Shown piece after piece: positions 26,112 to 41,100 of a stretch of DNA of 64,000 nucleotides. Origin of the DNA: Neodontobutis hainanensis (taxonomy: Eukaryota > Chordata > Actinopteri > Gobiiformes > Odontobutidae); contig JALDNG010000022.1 of the NCBI GenBank assembly GCA_024349245.1, forward strand, positions 9,977,001 to 10,041,000, written 5' to 3'. Below the pieces are notes generated by a model. That model had not been told where the DNA came from. It saw only the letters and a program-made list of their open reading frames with translations, and searched no databases. A program made the translations under genes and the position numbers. The first letter of the stretch is position 1. The number at the start of each line of letters is the position of its first letter.

Positions 26112-29100
26112 TATTTAAAAAAACAAGTTGTTAGTGCAGATAACAGTTCTCATTACAGTAAACAAAATCCAAAATAGTAAAATCCTAAATGGGTTTAACA
26201 GTGCAATATTTTTAATGGTAGTCATGTAACCTCTAGTAGATCAAAATATATTTAGGATTATTTTAAAGCCTGGTTGTTTGTCTCCTCACTCAATTTGACA
26301 AAAAAAAAATAGCAGCAGTGAAGACGATTGCTTTGTAACTGGAGGACAGAAGCGACATGAGTGAGGGGAGCACATTACAGAAAAGGCACAATCTACTTCC
26401 TGGTGCTCCCAGTTTGAATTTCAATCAAATTAGTGTCTCTTAAACTCAAAGTGACCCGTCTAGCTCCATTTCATCTGAAATGCTGATGAGGTTCATGGCA
26501 CAATTATCAAGGCAGACATCTCTCTCAAGAGGCAAGCCTGTTGATAGCAGACAGGCCATTGAAAAATTAAATCATTTCCAGGGCCACAGCAAAGAAAACA
26601 GCCAGGACCGAACATACACACACGCCTGAAATAATCACCTCCAGTGCCAGTATATTTAGAGCTTTTTCTAAAGGGGTGGCCCAGTAATGTTCCAGGAAAT
26701 AGGTTGTTAGGAATTAAGCATTAGCATCCTGCTTGTAACTAAGACTTTGACCCAATATTGGATTAAGACATCCCAGAATCTAGTAATTACTGTCATATGC
26801 TTGTGTTAAGACTATATTTATTAGAGCTGCTTAAAAGGGGAACTCCAGGAGGGGCTCTGTCTGGCTCACATCCGTCACTTACACCTATTGATTTTTAAAC
26901 TATCCAAGGTATTTCTAATGTTACTCAAGTCAAGGGAATTACTGCGGTGACATTTTAGGGATCTGACCTTAAAGTGGCGTGCCAAGTATTTCCTGAGCTG
27001 TACATTTCATTTAGTGTGAGAAGAAAATAGGTTTGTGAAAATAAATGTACAATGTTCTAAATTGTAAATTGTTATTCATTGGATATTAACACAATATAAG
27101 TAAAAAAATAGTCTGGCGATATTACGTGAATAAAAACAAGGGCAGCACAATATTAGGAAAATGTGTCGTGTGAGTAAACTTGTTGAATATTTTGATAAAA
27201 AATATGACGTGTTATTTCTGTGTGCTATTTAGATAATAATAATAATAATGTAATTATTTATAATACAAAAACATTCTTATTTTAACAATTTATTAACTAT
27301 TTATGCTGCAGCCCTCTGTTTGTATTGTATTGTTTTTGACAGCCCAAAGAAATTGTTTGTTGTTTCCTACAAATGTAAGTGGTTTGATATAATTGCAATG
27401 ATGATGTGTGTTATTAAAAGGAAATTGTTATTCTTACAATTTCCTTTACCATGAGTGTTATTATTGATTGCATGATGGCTGTTCATACAATTCTTAATGC
27501 CCTCAGCCCAATTACCACAGTTACCAGCCTGTGGACGGAGGTGGCTCATGGCTCATGAACTTGTGTACACCCCTCTGAAACGCACAAGCTGAATCTGGAT
27601 CTTTATAAAATCTTAATCTGCTGTGCTTTAAATAAACACTAACGTTGTATGTACAAAGAGCAGGAACAAGGCAGTGTGCTGTCAGGCGGCAACAATGCAG
27701 CTCCTTGGAGAGCCTTGCAAGCAGTCCTGTCACCGATATAAATAGTGTTAGCAGCAGCATTTAGTCTCTGGAACCAAACCTGCAGCACAGAGAGTGAGGA
27801 AAGAAAAAAAAAAAAAAAAAAAGAGGAATATAAATATATTGGATTCTACTCAAAATGTTAAGTCACATTAATGCTACTAAAATATAATTAAAAAAGAAAA
27901 AGCTAGTGATAATATAACAACACATTTATATACTAATACTATTTTCCATTACATTTTTGCAGTCATTTTGTGACCTGCATTGATCATGTTGTCTGTCATG
28001 CTCTTTGGACATCACCAGAGCCAGGGCCGTGGCAGGCTTCAGCCATGTTACATTACAGCAATCAATGATGTTGTTATCAAATACTTAGGGTGAAGCTCAT
28101 TAGTCAAGAAAATCCATGGATGTAAGCCACTTATTCATATTGTATATCCTAATGTGTTCATTTTGGTAACCATGATTACTCAAGATGGGCCACTGTCATC
28201 TTTGCTACTCATCAAGCTATTTCATAACAGACAGACTAGCAGATATAATGAAATACAATCCGAGCACCAGATGGTGAAGTGTGTAAACTCTGTGATAAAA
28301 AATATTACTGCAATATATTTCTATATTGCATTTAAAGTGCAGTTTTCATTAGCTTTCTTGAATTGTGGCCGCAATTGTTATCATTATCATTAACATCATT
28401 ATAGAGAAAGAATTGTAATTATTATAAAAATCTGAAAAGAGGAACATGAGGAATCTTCTCACTGAATATTATTATCATTGAATTAATTATTTTAAAGTCT
28501 TCTGCCTTGCAGTACACATCTGCTGGGGAGGTGTCCATGTGAAAAATTCCTCTACAGATTATCACCCACTTGAGTCGACTAATTGCTTGCAGCTGAATGT
28601 TCTAATTGAGCCACAACAGTCCTAAGGCTATTTTCATAAAATCATTGTGCTCATGAATATAATATGCCAGCCAGATATAAAAACAACGCTGAGTGCCAAC
28701 AGGATCTATCAAACTCAGCGAAGCCTCAATCCAATTCTCCACACTTTAGGACCACATCAATTTCACATGCTTAAAAGTGAACACAGCTTTCCACAAGTGC
28801 TAATGTGATTTTCCTCACACGCCTAAATTAACAGGCCGGGGTAATTATGGCAACAAATAATTTTGCCTCTTCAATCCCTTAGTAATGGAGACAGTACAGT
28901 AGGAAATACTATTTTTCCCTGTGCACAGTTTGCCTCACATATGGAACATTTCAGCTGCATGGTTTGCTGGTGCCACGCAGCAGGAGACAGAGCGCAGACA
29001 TCAGAGTTTTGATCTGAGCAAAAGTGAAGGACTGTGATCTTGTCTCTCTCATTCTCCTGCAGCCCAGTCTCCTAAATCAAATGTATCCATGTAATGTTTC

Positions 29101-32100
29101 CATGAAAATATATGAAATATGCTTCAGAGGAAATCATTTCTAGTCCACATACGACAGCTTCAAGGGACATGACAGACTTTGGAAAACATGTGAGGCATTG
29201 GAGAGACTGTTTAATTTACTACTGTGACTAATGTAAATCTTTATAGATACTGTAAATAAATTAAAGTCACACAGTTTTTTTCAACATAAATTACACCAGA
29301 CAAATTACTCTTATCTATCAGTTGATAATAATCTATTTGGCTGAGAAGACATTTTTTCAATGCTATTTCAGTGCGATTTCAAAAAACAAAAAGTCCATAT
29401 GCAGTCTTGGAAGTGTCCAAAGAATTTATTTTTTATGACCAAAAACTTTAGCTTAATTTTCTGGACATCAAACTGTACATCTTAAAATACAATGCTATTT
29501 TTTGCATTATTAAAAGACACAAGTCTGCTCTCTTTGGAAACCATCCTCTTCTTCTTGCTCGGTCTTGTAGTGTAAATAAAATCACCTACACACCGAAGAG
29601 ACCTTTTATATCCAATATAAAATCCTTAAAATGCACACATCTCATGTTGTTCCAAGTACAATAGCTCATCAGTGACATTGAAATAAAAAAATATATAAAT
29701 TTAAAATAACATCTGAACTCAGCCTCTGGCACTCTAAGAAGGTGCAGATAAGTTTTGAGTTGTCTATAATGCTTTGTGAAGAACATTGAGCTTTGGATTT
29801 ATTGTAAGGTGGCTCCAGCTGGGACAGTGTGTGTGCGCTCCAACCAAATAGGTTTAGTACAAATACACAGAGCCACAAGCAGGGAGGAGACAGGTTTCAG
29901 CATTTGAAGTCAGACAACGTGAGTCAGCTATCCGAGTTCATCAAACTGGGCTTGACAATAAACCCCCTGAATACAAGGGCTCCATTGTTTTATTTCATTT
30001 TTTTTTTATTTCCCAGGATGCCTTGCCAGACTTGCTGACGGTCCCCTACTGCCCAATATCTCTCTCTGTGGCACTCAAATGTCATTCCATCCACTGCACT
30101 GGCTCAAATGGCATCCCTATGTGACAACTGTTCTCATGTCTAAGGTCTCATGTAGTGGATATAGTGTTGCCAGTGGGACACACGCAAGTCCATACACCTT
30201 GGCGGGGTTTGCTTTCTGCCCGAAATAATCTCACTTTGACTGATGGCTAGAGAGTAGCTTTAGAATTTGGGAACAGATTGGATGTCGGTGATCAATCAGT
30301 GGGATTTTAAGATGTATGGAGCATCTTAAGAGTGTGTCCTGCCAAGAGGCTGGCCTTAATCTGACCAGCAGGATTTGCAAAAGAGCAATCAGTTAAACTT
30401 CGGGAGATGTGTTCAGAATGAGGTCTCTGTTTTGCAAAAAGCAACACAATTGAGGTTAAGAATATAAATAGTGTAAATATTGCTGTACTAATTATTATTA
30501 AGGTTTTTTGTTAAAATATTTTCCTTGGCTTAGTCTTATGCACATATATATTTGTTTGTCTGTGCTTTCCTTTTAAATTATATATAGCTTTGTCTGTTTA
30601 TAAAGCTACATTTATTATTTTTTCTAACTAAAACAGTGCATTTAACCTTAATAACTTTGTTTTTGTTTTTGTCTTGTCTGAAATGGTAAAAATGTTTAAT
30701 TTCTTGGTAAAAAAAAAATTGTGGTCTTTTTATTGTGGCTGGCAGGTTACTGTTGCTTTGCACATCAACCATGGTTTCCTTTCTGCTATTTTGGACAGAC
30801 TAAATCAATCCAAAACTGCCTTCTTTTTTCTCTCCTTGGCAGATGTTTTTTTTCTACCAAAGGCGAGAGGTGCAACACAGAAAAATGAATGCCAGAAATG
30901 AAACAGTTGACAACTGTCCAGATCTGGATGCCCTATGGTGCTTTTCATGTTAAACCTTGTCAATAAAGTTTCTGGGGATGCAGTTTTCAAAGGTATAGGT
31001 TGTAGTTGTAATTGCATCTTTACCTTTGTGACATGATCTTGTAGGCATCTGGAAGATAGCAGTTTATGTTCTCCATCTGGAAGGGGTCGGCATCACAGAT
31101 TTTGTCATCTGTGCGGCCATAGTTGGCGCTTTCAATCATGATGACGTCACTTCCTGGACACCTTAAATCGATGGGGTAACCCTCACATGACAGCTCCCTC
31201 CGTACCAAGCCAAATGGCAAGGCAGCACGGCTGAACCCTAGGGACAAGAAAAGAGCACTTTGTCAGCCAGAACAAATATGTTGAAATGTTTTTTAACCCT
31301 GTGATTTTACGCTCACAGTAATCTAGTCTTAAACATGCCGGTGTTAATATGGACATCACACTGTTCAACAAATCCCCATGCTCAGATAGGAACAGTTGGG
31401 ACTGTCTAGCTTCTATTACATATTTCTACACATGTGGTTCATTTTGACTTCTGCTGCACTTTTGAACAAAGGGCTTTTCTCGAGAGTGGTGTGTCTGGGA
31501 TTGTATGAAAAAAATATATCTATATTTTGGCTTTGTGCGCTGCAAATGTGAAAATTTACTAACTAAAAGAAAACACTACTGTACATACTAAATTTATTTT
31601 ATTTAGTTTGGAAAATGGTGACATTGCTTAAAACAACTGGAACCATATAGATTTAAACTACTGTATGCTTGTCTTTAGTAGGAATTTTGATTTTAATTTC
31701 CGACTGCACCCTAGTTTTTCTCCATCATTCACTTTGCTTAGAAGGTACAGGTCAATTCATATTATTTGCTCAGCACCTGAAAAACTACAAAAATGCATAT
31801 GTTGTTTATCATTATAACACTCTTCTTTGTGCAGAGAGATATTTATTGTTTTGAGATGACCTCCGTCAAACTGGCGTGGAAGCGCTGTGTTCATTTTACC
31901 CTATTGGACACTTCATCAATTAAGCCCCAGTACAATTATCTTTGTCTGATTAAATGCTATGCTATCATGGCAGTGGACTAACATTCTGTATTATGCCTCT
32001 CACTTGAAAAGGCTACAATGGTATTTCACAAAGGAAGATAAAGGTCAAAATGTATTGTCTGAGCTTCCATTTGTGGACAAATCAGGTGAAAGTACCCCGT

Positions 32101-35100
32101 GAAGTGTTGGGTGTAAACTATAGATATCATTGCACCAAGCTGGCTTTCTCACCTCTTCAAGACACCATTTGTTTGGGAGCATACAATCATCAGGGAGTGA
32201 TCTTTCCTGTCTTTGCTCTTTTTCTGACAGCAAACTTACTCATGTGACCAATAGGCATGAAAAAGTAAAGGCTTTCAAATAGGGTAGGCTTCAGCCATAT
32301 TTCATTTTTGCAGCCCTTCTCCCTCTAGAGTCCAAAAAGAAATGCTTATGGTGATAAACAATTTATCAGAGGCATTGAGCTTGTGTGCATGTAAACGAAA
32401 AAAAGAGCCCTAGTGGAAAAATGAAAACATGGCATGTTAGGAACGGAGCTTGACAACCAATCTTGAGTTCTTGTCAATGCACTCTAGCGCAGCACCATCA
32501 AAAGTCAGCAATACAATGTGTAGTCACTGTATGGACCTATGTAAAACATCAGTCAATGTCAAATTACATGCCTTAAATGATTATAGGAAAGTAGCAGATG
32601 TGAAAGACGGAGGCTGTTTTCTTGCTGACTTCAATACTGGAGATATTTAAACTGGGTGCATATGCTGAATGTGAGATATTTAAATGCAGTTAAAAATATG
32701 GAAGTTAAATAATTGAAAAGGCTTTGATATCACTGTATAGGCAGAATACATTCTGGATGCAACTTTTTACACACAGTATCTATATATTTTAACTGTGTCA
32801 TCTCGCATGTCTTGTGGGAGTCTTGAGACTCCCTGTGGGTAAAAAAAAGTTTTTGGGAGGTGCCCTGTTAATTAAAGTCAAGTCTGTTGTTATGGCCAAT
32901 CCTAAATGTTTACTTTTATGGCATTAATAATTCTTACCATTTTGGAGATAAGCTGGGGATTGCGGAAAAATGCTTCTATTTCTGTTCTACCCATTCATAT
33001 AAAATGCAGGAACTTCATCAACTGCAGTGTTTTTTTTCCTTCTGGTCCTTGGTGGTTTCTTCTTCGCAATAATGACAATAATAAATCTAAAGTTTTAAAG
33101 CACTTAATTAATTGGGACTTGTGGGCTGTTTAAAAATACAAAGATCTCCACTGATGTAAACTTCTAAACCTCTGAGGATGTAATAAATTCAATTTAAATG
33201 AATAGTTTCCACTTTCATTTTGGAATGTCACATCATCAAAACAGAACTGGGCTAATTACACTAACACCGGGAACATATACTGAAATAAATGATTCCAAAT
33301 ACTGTACAGTTCCAAACTGTGGGTTGTATTTGGCATAAACTGGATCGTAGGTTTTGGTGATAGTTGGAATAGACTTTGCCTCAGTCAGTGGGGCAGTAGT
33401 CATGTAAGAAGGCTGGGTGGGATACATCCGCTCACACTGGCCTACTTTGCAGCTGGATATGATCTAGTTCTTTGACCATGTCCTCAGAGTTCTCCAAAGC
33501 CACAGCCAAACCCACTGATGCTCAGAGCGTCCTAGGAACACTGCTAAAACACTTAAATCACTCGGCATGGCCAACTCGCCTTCTGCTTTTATGATTTGGA
33601 ACTGATAAAGTAGAAAAACAGGCAGAAGCACTGAGAAGATAAACGTGTGCTCCACAACATTTACTTGCAAATACTTGCTCAGTTTACAAATGTGCTGATG
33701 GCCTTACCTGAAAATATTGTATATTTTCCAGTTCAAATTTCAAATCAAACTAAATTGCCCATGCTTAAAGCACACTTTATCTGACAGATGGGTTTGGGCA
33801 TCACAGAGCAAAAGCAAGGCCATAAACAACCTCGAAAAGCCTCTCTCTCGATTGATTATGCCCGAGGCTGGACTACTTTTTAACTCTTGGTGCTGAGTGG
33901 TATTTTTGGAGCAGGGGATATGGGAATGACACAGACAAAATCAATAAGGGGACACCCAAAGGCCCCACAAGCAAACCTCACTCAGATTAATCTTTTAATT
34001 TCTGCAATTAAACCAGTGATACTCTGTTGAATTGAAAACATCTTTATTCTGTCCAAATTAGGTTTCTTCTTAAATACTTTTGGCCTGATTAAGAAATAAG
34101 ACAAAGACAGGCACATGCAACAGTGGAATTTAAAGTAATCATTAAATTAACTATAAAGCTCACTGTTGAGTAATTATTTATTAAGGATGTGACTTACAAA
34201 CATATATCCCATGGCATTGTGTCAATTACACTGTCGTCAATACTATTGTAATAGGGTCAAATAATGGTTATTATTGAAGGATAATATTGATTTTTTTTTA
34301 CAATTAAATGAATGCCCCAGTTTTAAAAATGCTACGCAACTCTTTATTTACATTGAAAAAAGAAGGATTATTTAACACTCAAACTAATAAACTACTATGT
34401 TTAATTTCTATTCTTAAATGTATACTACTGTAATCAAGCACTTAAGAGGAAGCCATGCAAAAGATTATAAATAAGAAAGAATAAGAAAGAAGAAAGCAAA
34501 CACAAAGATATATCTATTCTACAAATACATAACGGAGTAATATTTACTTTGCTGCAACGCTGTATCAAAATCTGATCCTAATAAAATTGCATGAATCCAT
34601 TTATATTGTATAATGAGAGTTTATGTGGCCCTGTTTTCATACAGATAATATTCAGACAGCCAAACACCATCGATCATCTCCTGGCACAATACACTGCAAT
34701 GATCGAACTGTTTCCAATGCTTAGAGTCTCACTAATCCAAATAATATTATTATTCAAATGAGCCTGAAAAGTAATCATGATTTAGCTTGTGACTCATTAG
34801 CATAATTATTTATGGAAAACATGATCTGGAAATTATTTACTATTCGTATGGCAACAAATACACTGAATCTTCCTATATGCTGTGGATTTTTAGAAGGAGC
34901 TGTAGGTACTTGTTGCTGTAATTGAGATGTGTTTTTGTGCTTTTGCATTTGGGAAAGGGTTGCTGAGCCAACAAAATGAAAGAACACACTGGCACTGAGG
35001 TGCAAAAACATATCCTCGTGATTAAAGAAACAGAGATGGGGTTTTTATTTGTGTTTGCTTATGATTGTCAGACACACACACACACACATGCACTCACACT

Positions 35101-38100
35101 TTTCACACTCCAAAGGAAAACTTAGCACTTTTCTCTTCACACGCTTTCAGGACACCTCCTCCAAATTTTAAATAACTGGCTTTAGTGCATTTTGAACCAA
35201 TACATGTCAATCACGCACCTACACATTTACATCCTCAGCACTATTTACTTTAAATGACACTACAGATCAATGTGATAATATTTTGTGAAGGACGCCTGAT
35301 CCTGTGGCCATAGCAACAAGCAGAGACATAACTGGCTGGATCGTTATTGTGGCCTTGTTGACAGTCATGCTAATCAGGAATTCTGGTCAGCCACCATTAG
35401 CAAGGCATTTCAATTACTCTGCTACGTGTGGGAAACATTCAGCCTTGGTCAGCACAAACGTACATGTACGCCATTTATATTCATATCATTTGCAGAGTGT
35501 AAAATTACCTTGTAAACTGAAAACCCTGTAAATTGTAAATTAACAATATTATCAATTAGCCCTTTAAGTCTTCAAATGGTTTTGATTCTGAATGGTGACC
35601 GTGCCTCCCATTTCCATGGGTTATAACACTTTATTGCACTAATGAGGAATGTCCGTGCTCCCCTCGCTTCACAAACTGCCAGGTTGTGTCCTGTGCAACC
35701 TTTGAGATGATGCTGGGTCAATAAGGAATCAGCAGCTGAAGAACTGAGAGAAAATCCCATTTATAGGTGACAAAGGGAGGGGGAGAGAGGGGGTGTCTTT
35801 GCGCCTATACTGTTTTAATTCATTTTTTCAAAGCCAAATCAATTGGAAAGTGACCATCTGTTAGAATAGCCGCTGAAGCAGAGGTATGGAACTAAATGTC
35901 TTCCCGATTCACAGGAAAAGACAGTCATTAGGCTCTTCACCAACCATATAATCTATATATCTGTGGAGTGTGGACCTACAGTTGTAACCTGTGGAAAACT
36001 TTACAAAGTCTCTAACAATGCCAAAAAGTTTTTTATGAGAAGAAGTGATTTGACAATTTCCTGGTATATTTTAAAACATAAAAAGACACAAGGACTCTTG
36101 GTGCTTTTCATCAGGCCTATTTTGCATTCAGCAAATGGTTTTCACATTAAAATAACCTTTTGTAACTTGAGTTATACATGCTTTCCGAGTAATTCCAGGG
36201 GCAAAGCAGAAGCTGATCAAAAGGCCTATTCAGTCTACTCATGCTACCATCATTGTGACCAAGGGACAAAGAAGGTCTCCAGATTATTTTGATGTGAAAC
36301 CAGATAATTTTCCTGTCCAGGGCCCATAAGAAGTGTGACGGGGACACTCCCAATGCTTGTCAACTACCATTAACACCAGCCTTTGATTTGTCTAGTTCCT
36401 TCTAATGAGAGCTAAACAGCTGCTTGTAAATGAGCTCGCATCTCCGCACGGCCTACCATTATTCTACGCTCCCGAGCTGTCAAGGTTACTTACTGTGGGG
36501 ATTTGAGGTGAAAGAAAAGTGTGGCCTAAAGCATTAGCTGGGGGAGACACAGGAAACACAGCTTGAGTCCAACTAGGTTGTTCCCCACTCATGGAACAAG
36601 GGTAAGAAGAAGTCTATGAAGGGAAAGAAACCTTTAAGTCAAGACTCTTCCCACAGTGCTGATTCTATAATCCAGAGATATCCTTTACAACAGCATGGAT
36701 TCTTAAAACGTCAGGTCTACACGGGGGAGGAGAAGAAAGAAAATATTGCATATAGTCTGCAAACAGCAGGGAATGAGCTAGACTGCTGACGCTGTGTGGC
36801 CATTGTAAAAAAAAAAAAAAAGAATTACACCAGTAGTTGACAGATATTAACATCCTGAAATTTTTTTTCTTATTCAGTTGGACGCTGGGTTCCTATTTGT
36901 GTCTGTGTGTCATTGTGATACATGCCGAAAGCTGATGTCACTTTTGGGCATGGCTGACAGAAAAAGACAGTCACTTATGTTGAGGTTTTGCTTCTCTGTA
37001 ATTCATCCCATAACATCTGCAGATTATTAAATTCCATGACAAGTGATGTTGAAACTATGACTTTTGTGGCAAGACTACACTTGCACAACATTTATAACTG
37101 AATATGTTTTTGAGATATACATTGTAACCATGACTTGTTATAGTGACATTTTTTTTTACTTAATATCAGGGAAATGTGCACATAGTGTTCTTGTAACGTA
37201 AATCTAAACAGGGGGGAAAATAAACACTATTTAATATGATGTAGGGTGGGATAATGTTTGGTCATTGAAAACAAAGGGATGGAGAAAAGATATTGGGCAA
37301 AGATGAAGCGAAGAGCAGCAGGGAAATGAGCATTTCAGTCTCATTTGTATTCTCCACCATCCAATTCACTCCAGTTCATTTACATCTCTGCTACTTCCAT
37401 AGCAACAGCAGGGGGCTATCAGGAGCATCTTTGATATAGGTACATGACTCTGAAAAGGATCTTGTCATTTCTCTTTGACGAGATGCCGTAAAAAGGCAGC
37501 ATTAATTCCTGTTTTTTTTTTCTTTTTTTTTTTCTTTTTTATTGAGTTAAGGTGGGTTTCTTAAAACTGAAATGTATACTGCCCCAGACATTTCAGAGGT
37601 AGTATTCTTTAGTTCTTATCAGCTTTTATAGGAGACAGGAAATACAGCAGTTGTACAAATCTGATACGGTATCTTAGCATTTCAGACAAAAGAACAAGAT
37701 ATTTTCTGATTATATTTTAGAATAATCTGAACTGATCTGCAGTATCGAGTGTTGCTACCAGACAAATAAATATATGCGCCACAACAGCAGGAAAACACAG
37801 CCTCATCAAATTCCATGTTGTATGTAAATCAACCTTTAGGCCTAATTAAGCTCTGTGGGCCTCATCAAGGTCATAAATCCCTTTTTTCATAATGCAATAT
37901 TGACTTCACATCATCAGCACATGTCGGCTGACTGCACTCACACAAGCGCACAATGTCATCTCATTGTCTAATATCGGATAGCCCTGGGGCCAGGCGCTGT
38001 GTATTTATGTGTGTGCATGAGAATAGAGAGAGCTTTTTAGGTCACACACACAAAAAAGCAAGGACATCTTCAAGTCATAAAAAGACTGCAAGGACCATCC

Positions 38101-41100
38101 AATGGTAAATTTTGCTCTTTTACAAACTGAAAGATTTAAAATTTATAGTGCCTATATTATGATTATTAAAAGGTAGGTCAAGACTGTTAATACAGATGTG
38201 GTAATTTAGAAAAAGTCTAAAAAGATTACTGAGAGAACCCTGAGGAAAGGAGTGATACCTGAAGAAATAAATTGTGATGCATCAATGTTTCAGTGCTCTG
38301 CTGTTCTACCTAATACTGAAACTCATCCTGCGACATTGACTCTGAAAGCACTCAGAGACTATAATAAACATGATTGAAAGGGACTCAACAATCTCATGAA
38401 TTTTGCTTTAGCTTAAAATTGAGGATGCAGAATTACCAAAACTGGGTGTAATGGGTCCCTTTAGTTATTGAGTCTTCTATTAGAATTGGTAAGTTCTGTA
38501 AGTAAAAAAGGGACTGATTTATCATTTCTCGATGTCATACATTAACAATATTTGAGTTTTATTAAAATTACATTAGAACATCATATATAAATATTTTTTA
38601 ATTAATCAGCAGAGAAGACCCACTGTACATTTGGTCTCTAATACATTTCCAATCAGATGCATCAAAACCTTCGCTGACCAATGAAACTTTAATGATAAGA
38701 ATTTACCAATGATAGCAATTCAGGTCCTTTTAAAATGATGCAAAAATCAAGTACTTTTTATGTTGGACCTGCTTCGTGTTTGTCATGTCCTCTGGTCTAT
38801 ATCACAGCTCCTTTTACAATAAATAGACTGAGATACATTGTGTAGTCCAGACTTCCTTCTCTGCTTCAGTGAAGCGTTTGATGCTCCTCGATTCAATAAG
38901 GAAGCATTTCCCAATGGGTCACCAGTGGCAGTTCACACAAATGAGAAGGATCCATCTGCCTGGTTTGCATTCCCCAAGTGCACTTCCTCCTCGAGCAGGC
39001 CACAGCATCAAGCAGCGCTCCCTCTTTCCCAAGACCACGGTCTCATGTGTATGTATTTGTGGCACATTATTCAGCTGCTGCTTCAACTGACCCCCGCCTG
39101 GCATTTTAAATTTCCTGACCAACCAGATAGTCATGCCCTGACGACACCATGCACGGACACTCTAACTGAACTCTTTATTTAGGGAGTATTCAGACTTTTT
39201 GTCATCGGCTTTCTCTGTGGCACAATGGTAAAATACCTTAAAAATGCCTTACCTATTGTGTACAAGTTAAATTGAACATTATTACTGTTTGTTAACAAAA
39301 TACTTTCTAATCATGTGGTGGGCCATCTATCTTGCAAAAGTACAAATTAAATATGGCCAGGCTGAAATGAAATTTTCTCTTGTTACAATTAATAAAAGTT
39401 GTATCGGCTGTGGTTTGTTATAATCTAGCAGCCGAATAACCAACTTGATGATATTATATGTCACATGTATTTATCCTCAACTGTTGTAGCATTAAAAAGA
39501 ATGTTCTCCTCGGAATTAAGACCCCAGTCTAAGCCGTGCTTCCTAACATTCGCACTCCTCCATCTGTCACTGGCCCTCACTCTGTCACAGCAGGGGCCCT
39601 TTTGTGTCATTTAAGGATTCATCAAATATTTCTTATGCTTATCAGCCTTTATTAAGACTTGTTTTGTTTTTTTTATTTAGGGAGTTTCTCACATGTGTTA
39701 TGGAAAATATAATACAACGGCAAGTTTTAAGCAAAAGCAAATGGTCCTGCAGAGTCAGTGTAATAATGTTTTGACCAAAGATTTTAATGCATATTCAAAT
39801 GTTGCCACAGGAAACATATTTAAGCACTATTTTATTTAGCCTATCAGTCACTTGAATGTAGGGCTGGAGCTTTTGACATGCAGAGAAGAATTGAGGTCGT
39901 AATAACACGAAAGGTCAAAAGTTAAGTTATATGGGGTCACAATTGGCTAAAGCACAAATGGCGTGCGTTGACATTTTTGACGGTAACTGATCTTGCACTT
40001 AAGGACTTCTTTTCTCTCGTGTGAAGCAATTTGGAAAAAGACTGACTTTTATTGTGTAGGTTTTGTCCAAGTCATCATGAATAACATCATATCATACAGA
40101 CTTAATAAAAAATCTTACTAAAGCCAGTATCACCCTGTCCTGCTCGACGGAACTCCATAGAGCATGTGTATTGGGTCACGTGGATGGACATATTTTGTAA
40201 AACGCCCTCGAAAAAATATCTGCTCACAAAACTATCAATGTAACTTGCTCTAGAAGAGTGTAAATGAAGGAAAATAGTGAATGCACATAAAACTATGTAA
40301 CTTAACTAAAGGAACAAGCTTCATAAATGGGCTCTTAGGGAAGCTTCAAAGAGCCTGCTTCTAAATCCTCTATATTTATGGATGTAGTTTCACCACCCAT
40401 CGTTTACAGGAGCCCCTTCAGGATTTATGGCTGCTCTAAATCAGGACTGAAAGCAAGAGGACAAAAAGGATTCCACAAAGGGCAAGCAGAAATATCTGGT
40501 AACCCACTCTCCGGGCTGAACTGTAAATTCAGGGAAATCAGAAGCTTTCACGTTGGCTTATATTCGTTTAAAGGAAATCTGTCATTACATGTTTCATAAT
40601 CAGTTTTATTGCATGACAGCAAGACAGCAGAACCACACTTGCTTCGTGCTATTCAACAGCATCTTCAAAATTGAAAAGATGATTACATACCACTGAACAC
40701 CTGCAAATTGTTGCTGTTTACATTAAGCTTCAGGCGCTGATATGGAAAAGAAAACTCCCAAGTATGAGCCAAATGGCATTTCTCCTGAGATCACTTGAAG
40801 CCATTCATCCTTTAGTTTCACAAAAATCAAAGCTGCAAAGGGTCTAAATTGCTCATTTTTGTAATTGAGTGTACGAGGAAGAAACTGCAATCTTAGATGG
40901 ATCTTTTCATTACAAGCCATCCATAATAGTCTTCAAAGTGAATATTGCCACACTGCCCTCTATGTGACCCACCTGCTTCTATCTAATGACTTTTAAACTC
41001 CAGAATACAACAGTGGCACAAATAGCCTTTGACCAGCCAAGTTGTTCCATTTGTCTGGCATGAGGTGCACATGCTGGCTCCTGTTTGAAATGCCATCTAT

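Larger units (their letters stand above)
23467..31023 (-). other. adgrl2: Intron between the two lectin exons (7.6 kb)
   Basis: Phase 2 intron. It holds a (TG)n microsatellite at 26046-26106, a poly-A run at 27804-27822 and a short (AAT)n stretch near 27239-27249. The part at about 28480-28870 has balanced composition and many short homeodomain-like sites, so it could be a conserved enhancer, but this is unproven. No exon candidate was seen. Confidence 0.85.

Noticed and set aside
39205..39240. tRNA-like wording (GTGGCACAATGGTAAAAT) on the plus strand
   Set aside because: No B-box, no cloverleaf and no SINE body follow it.
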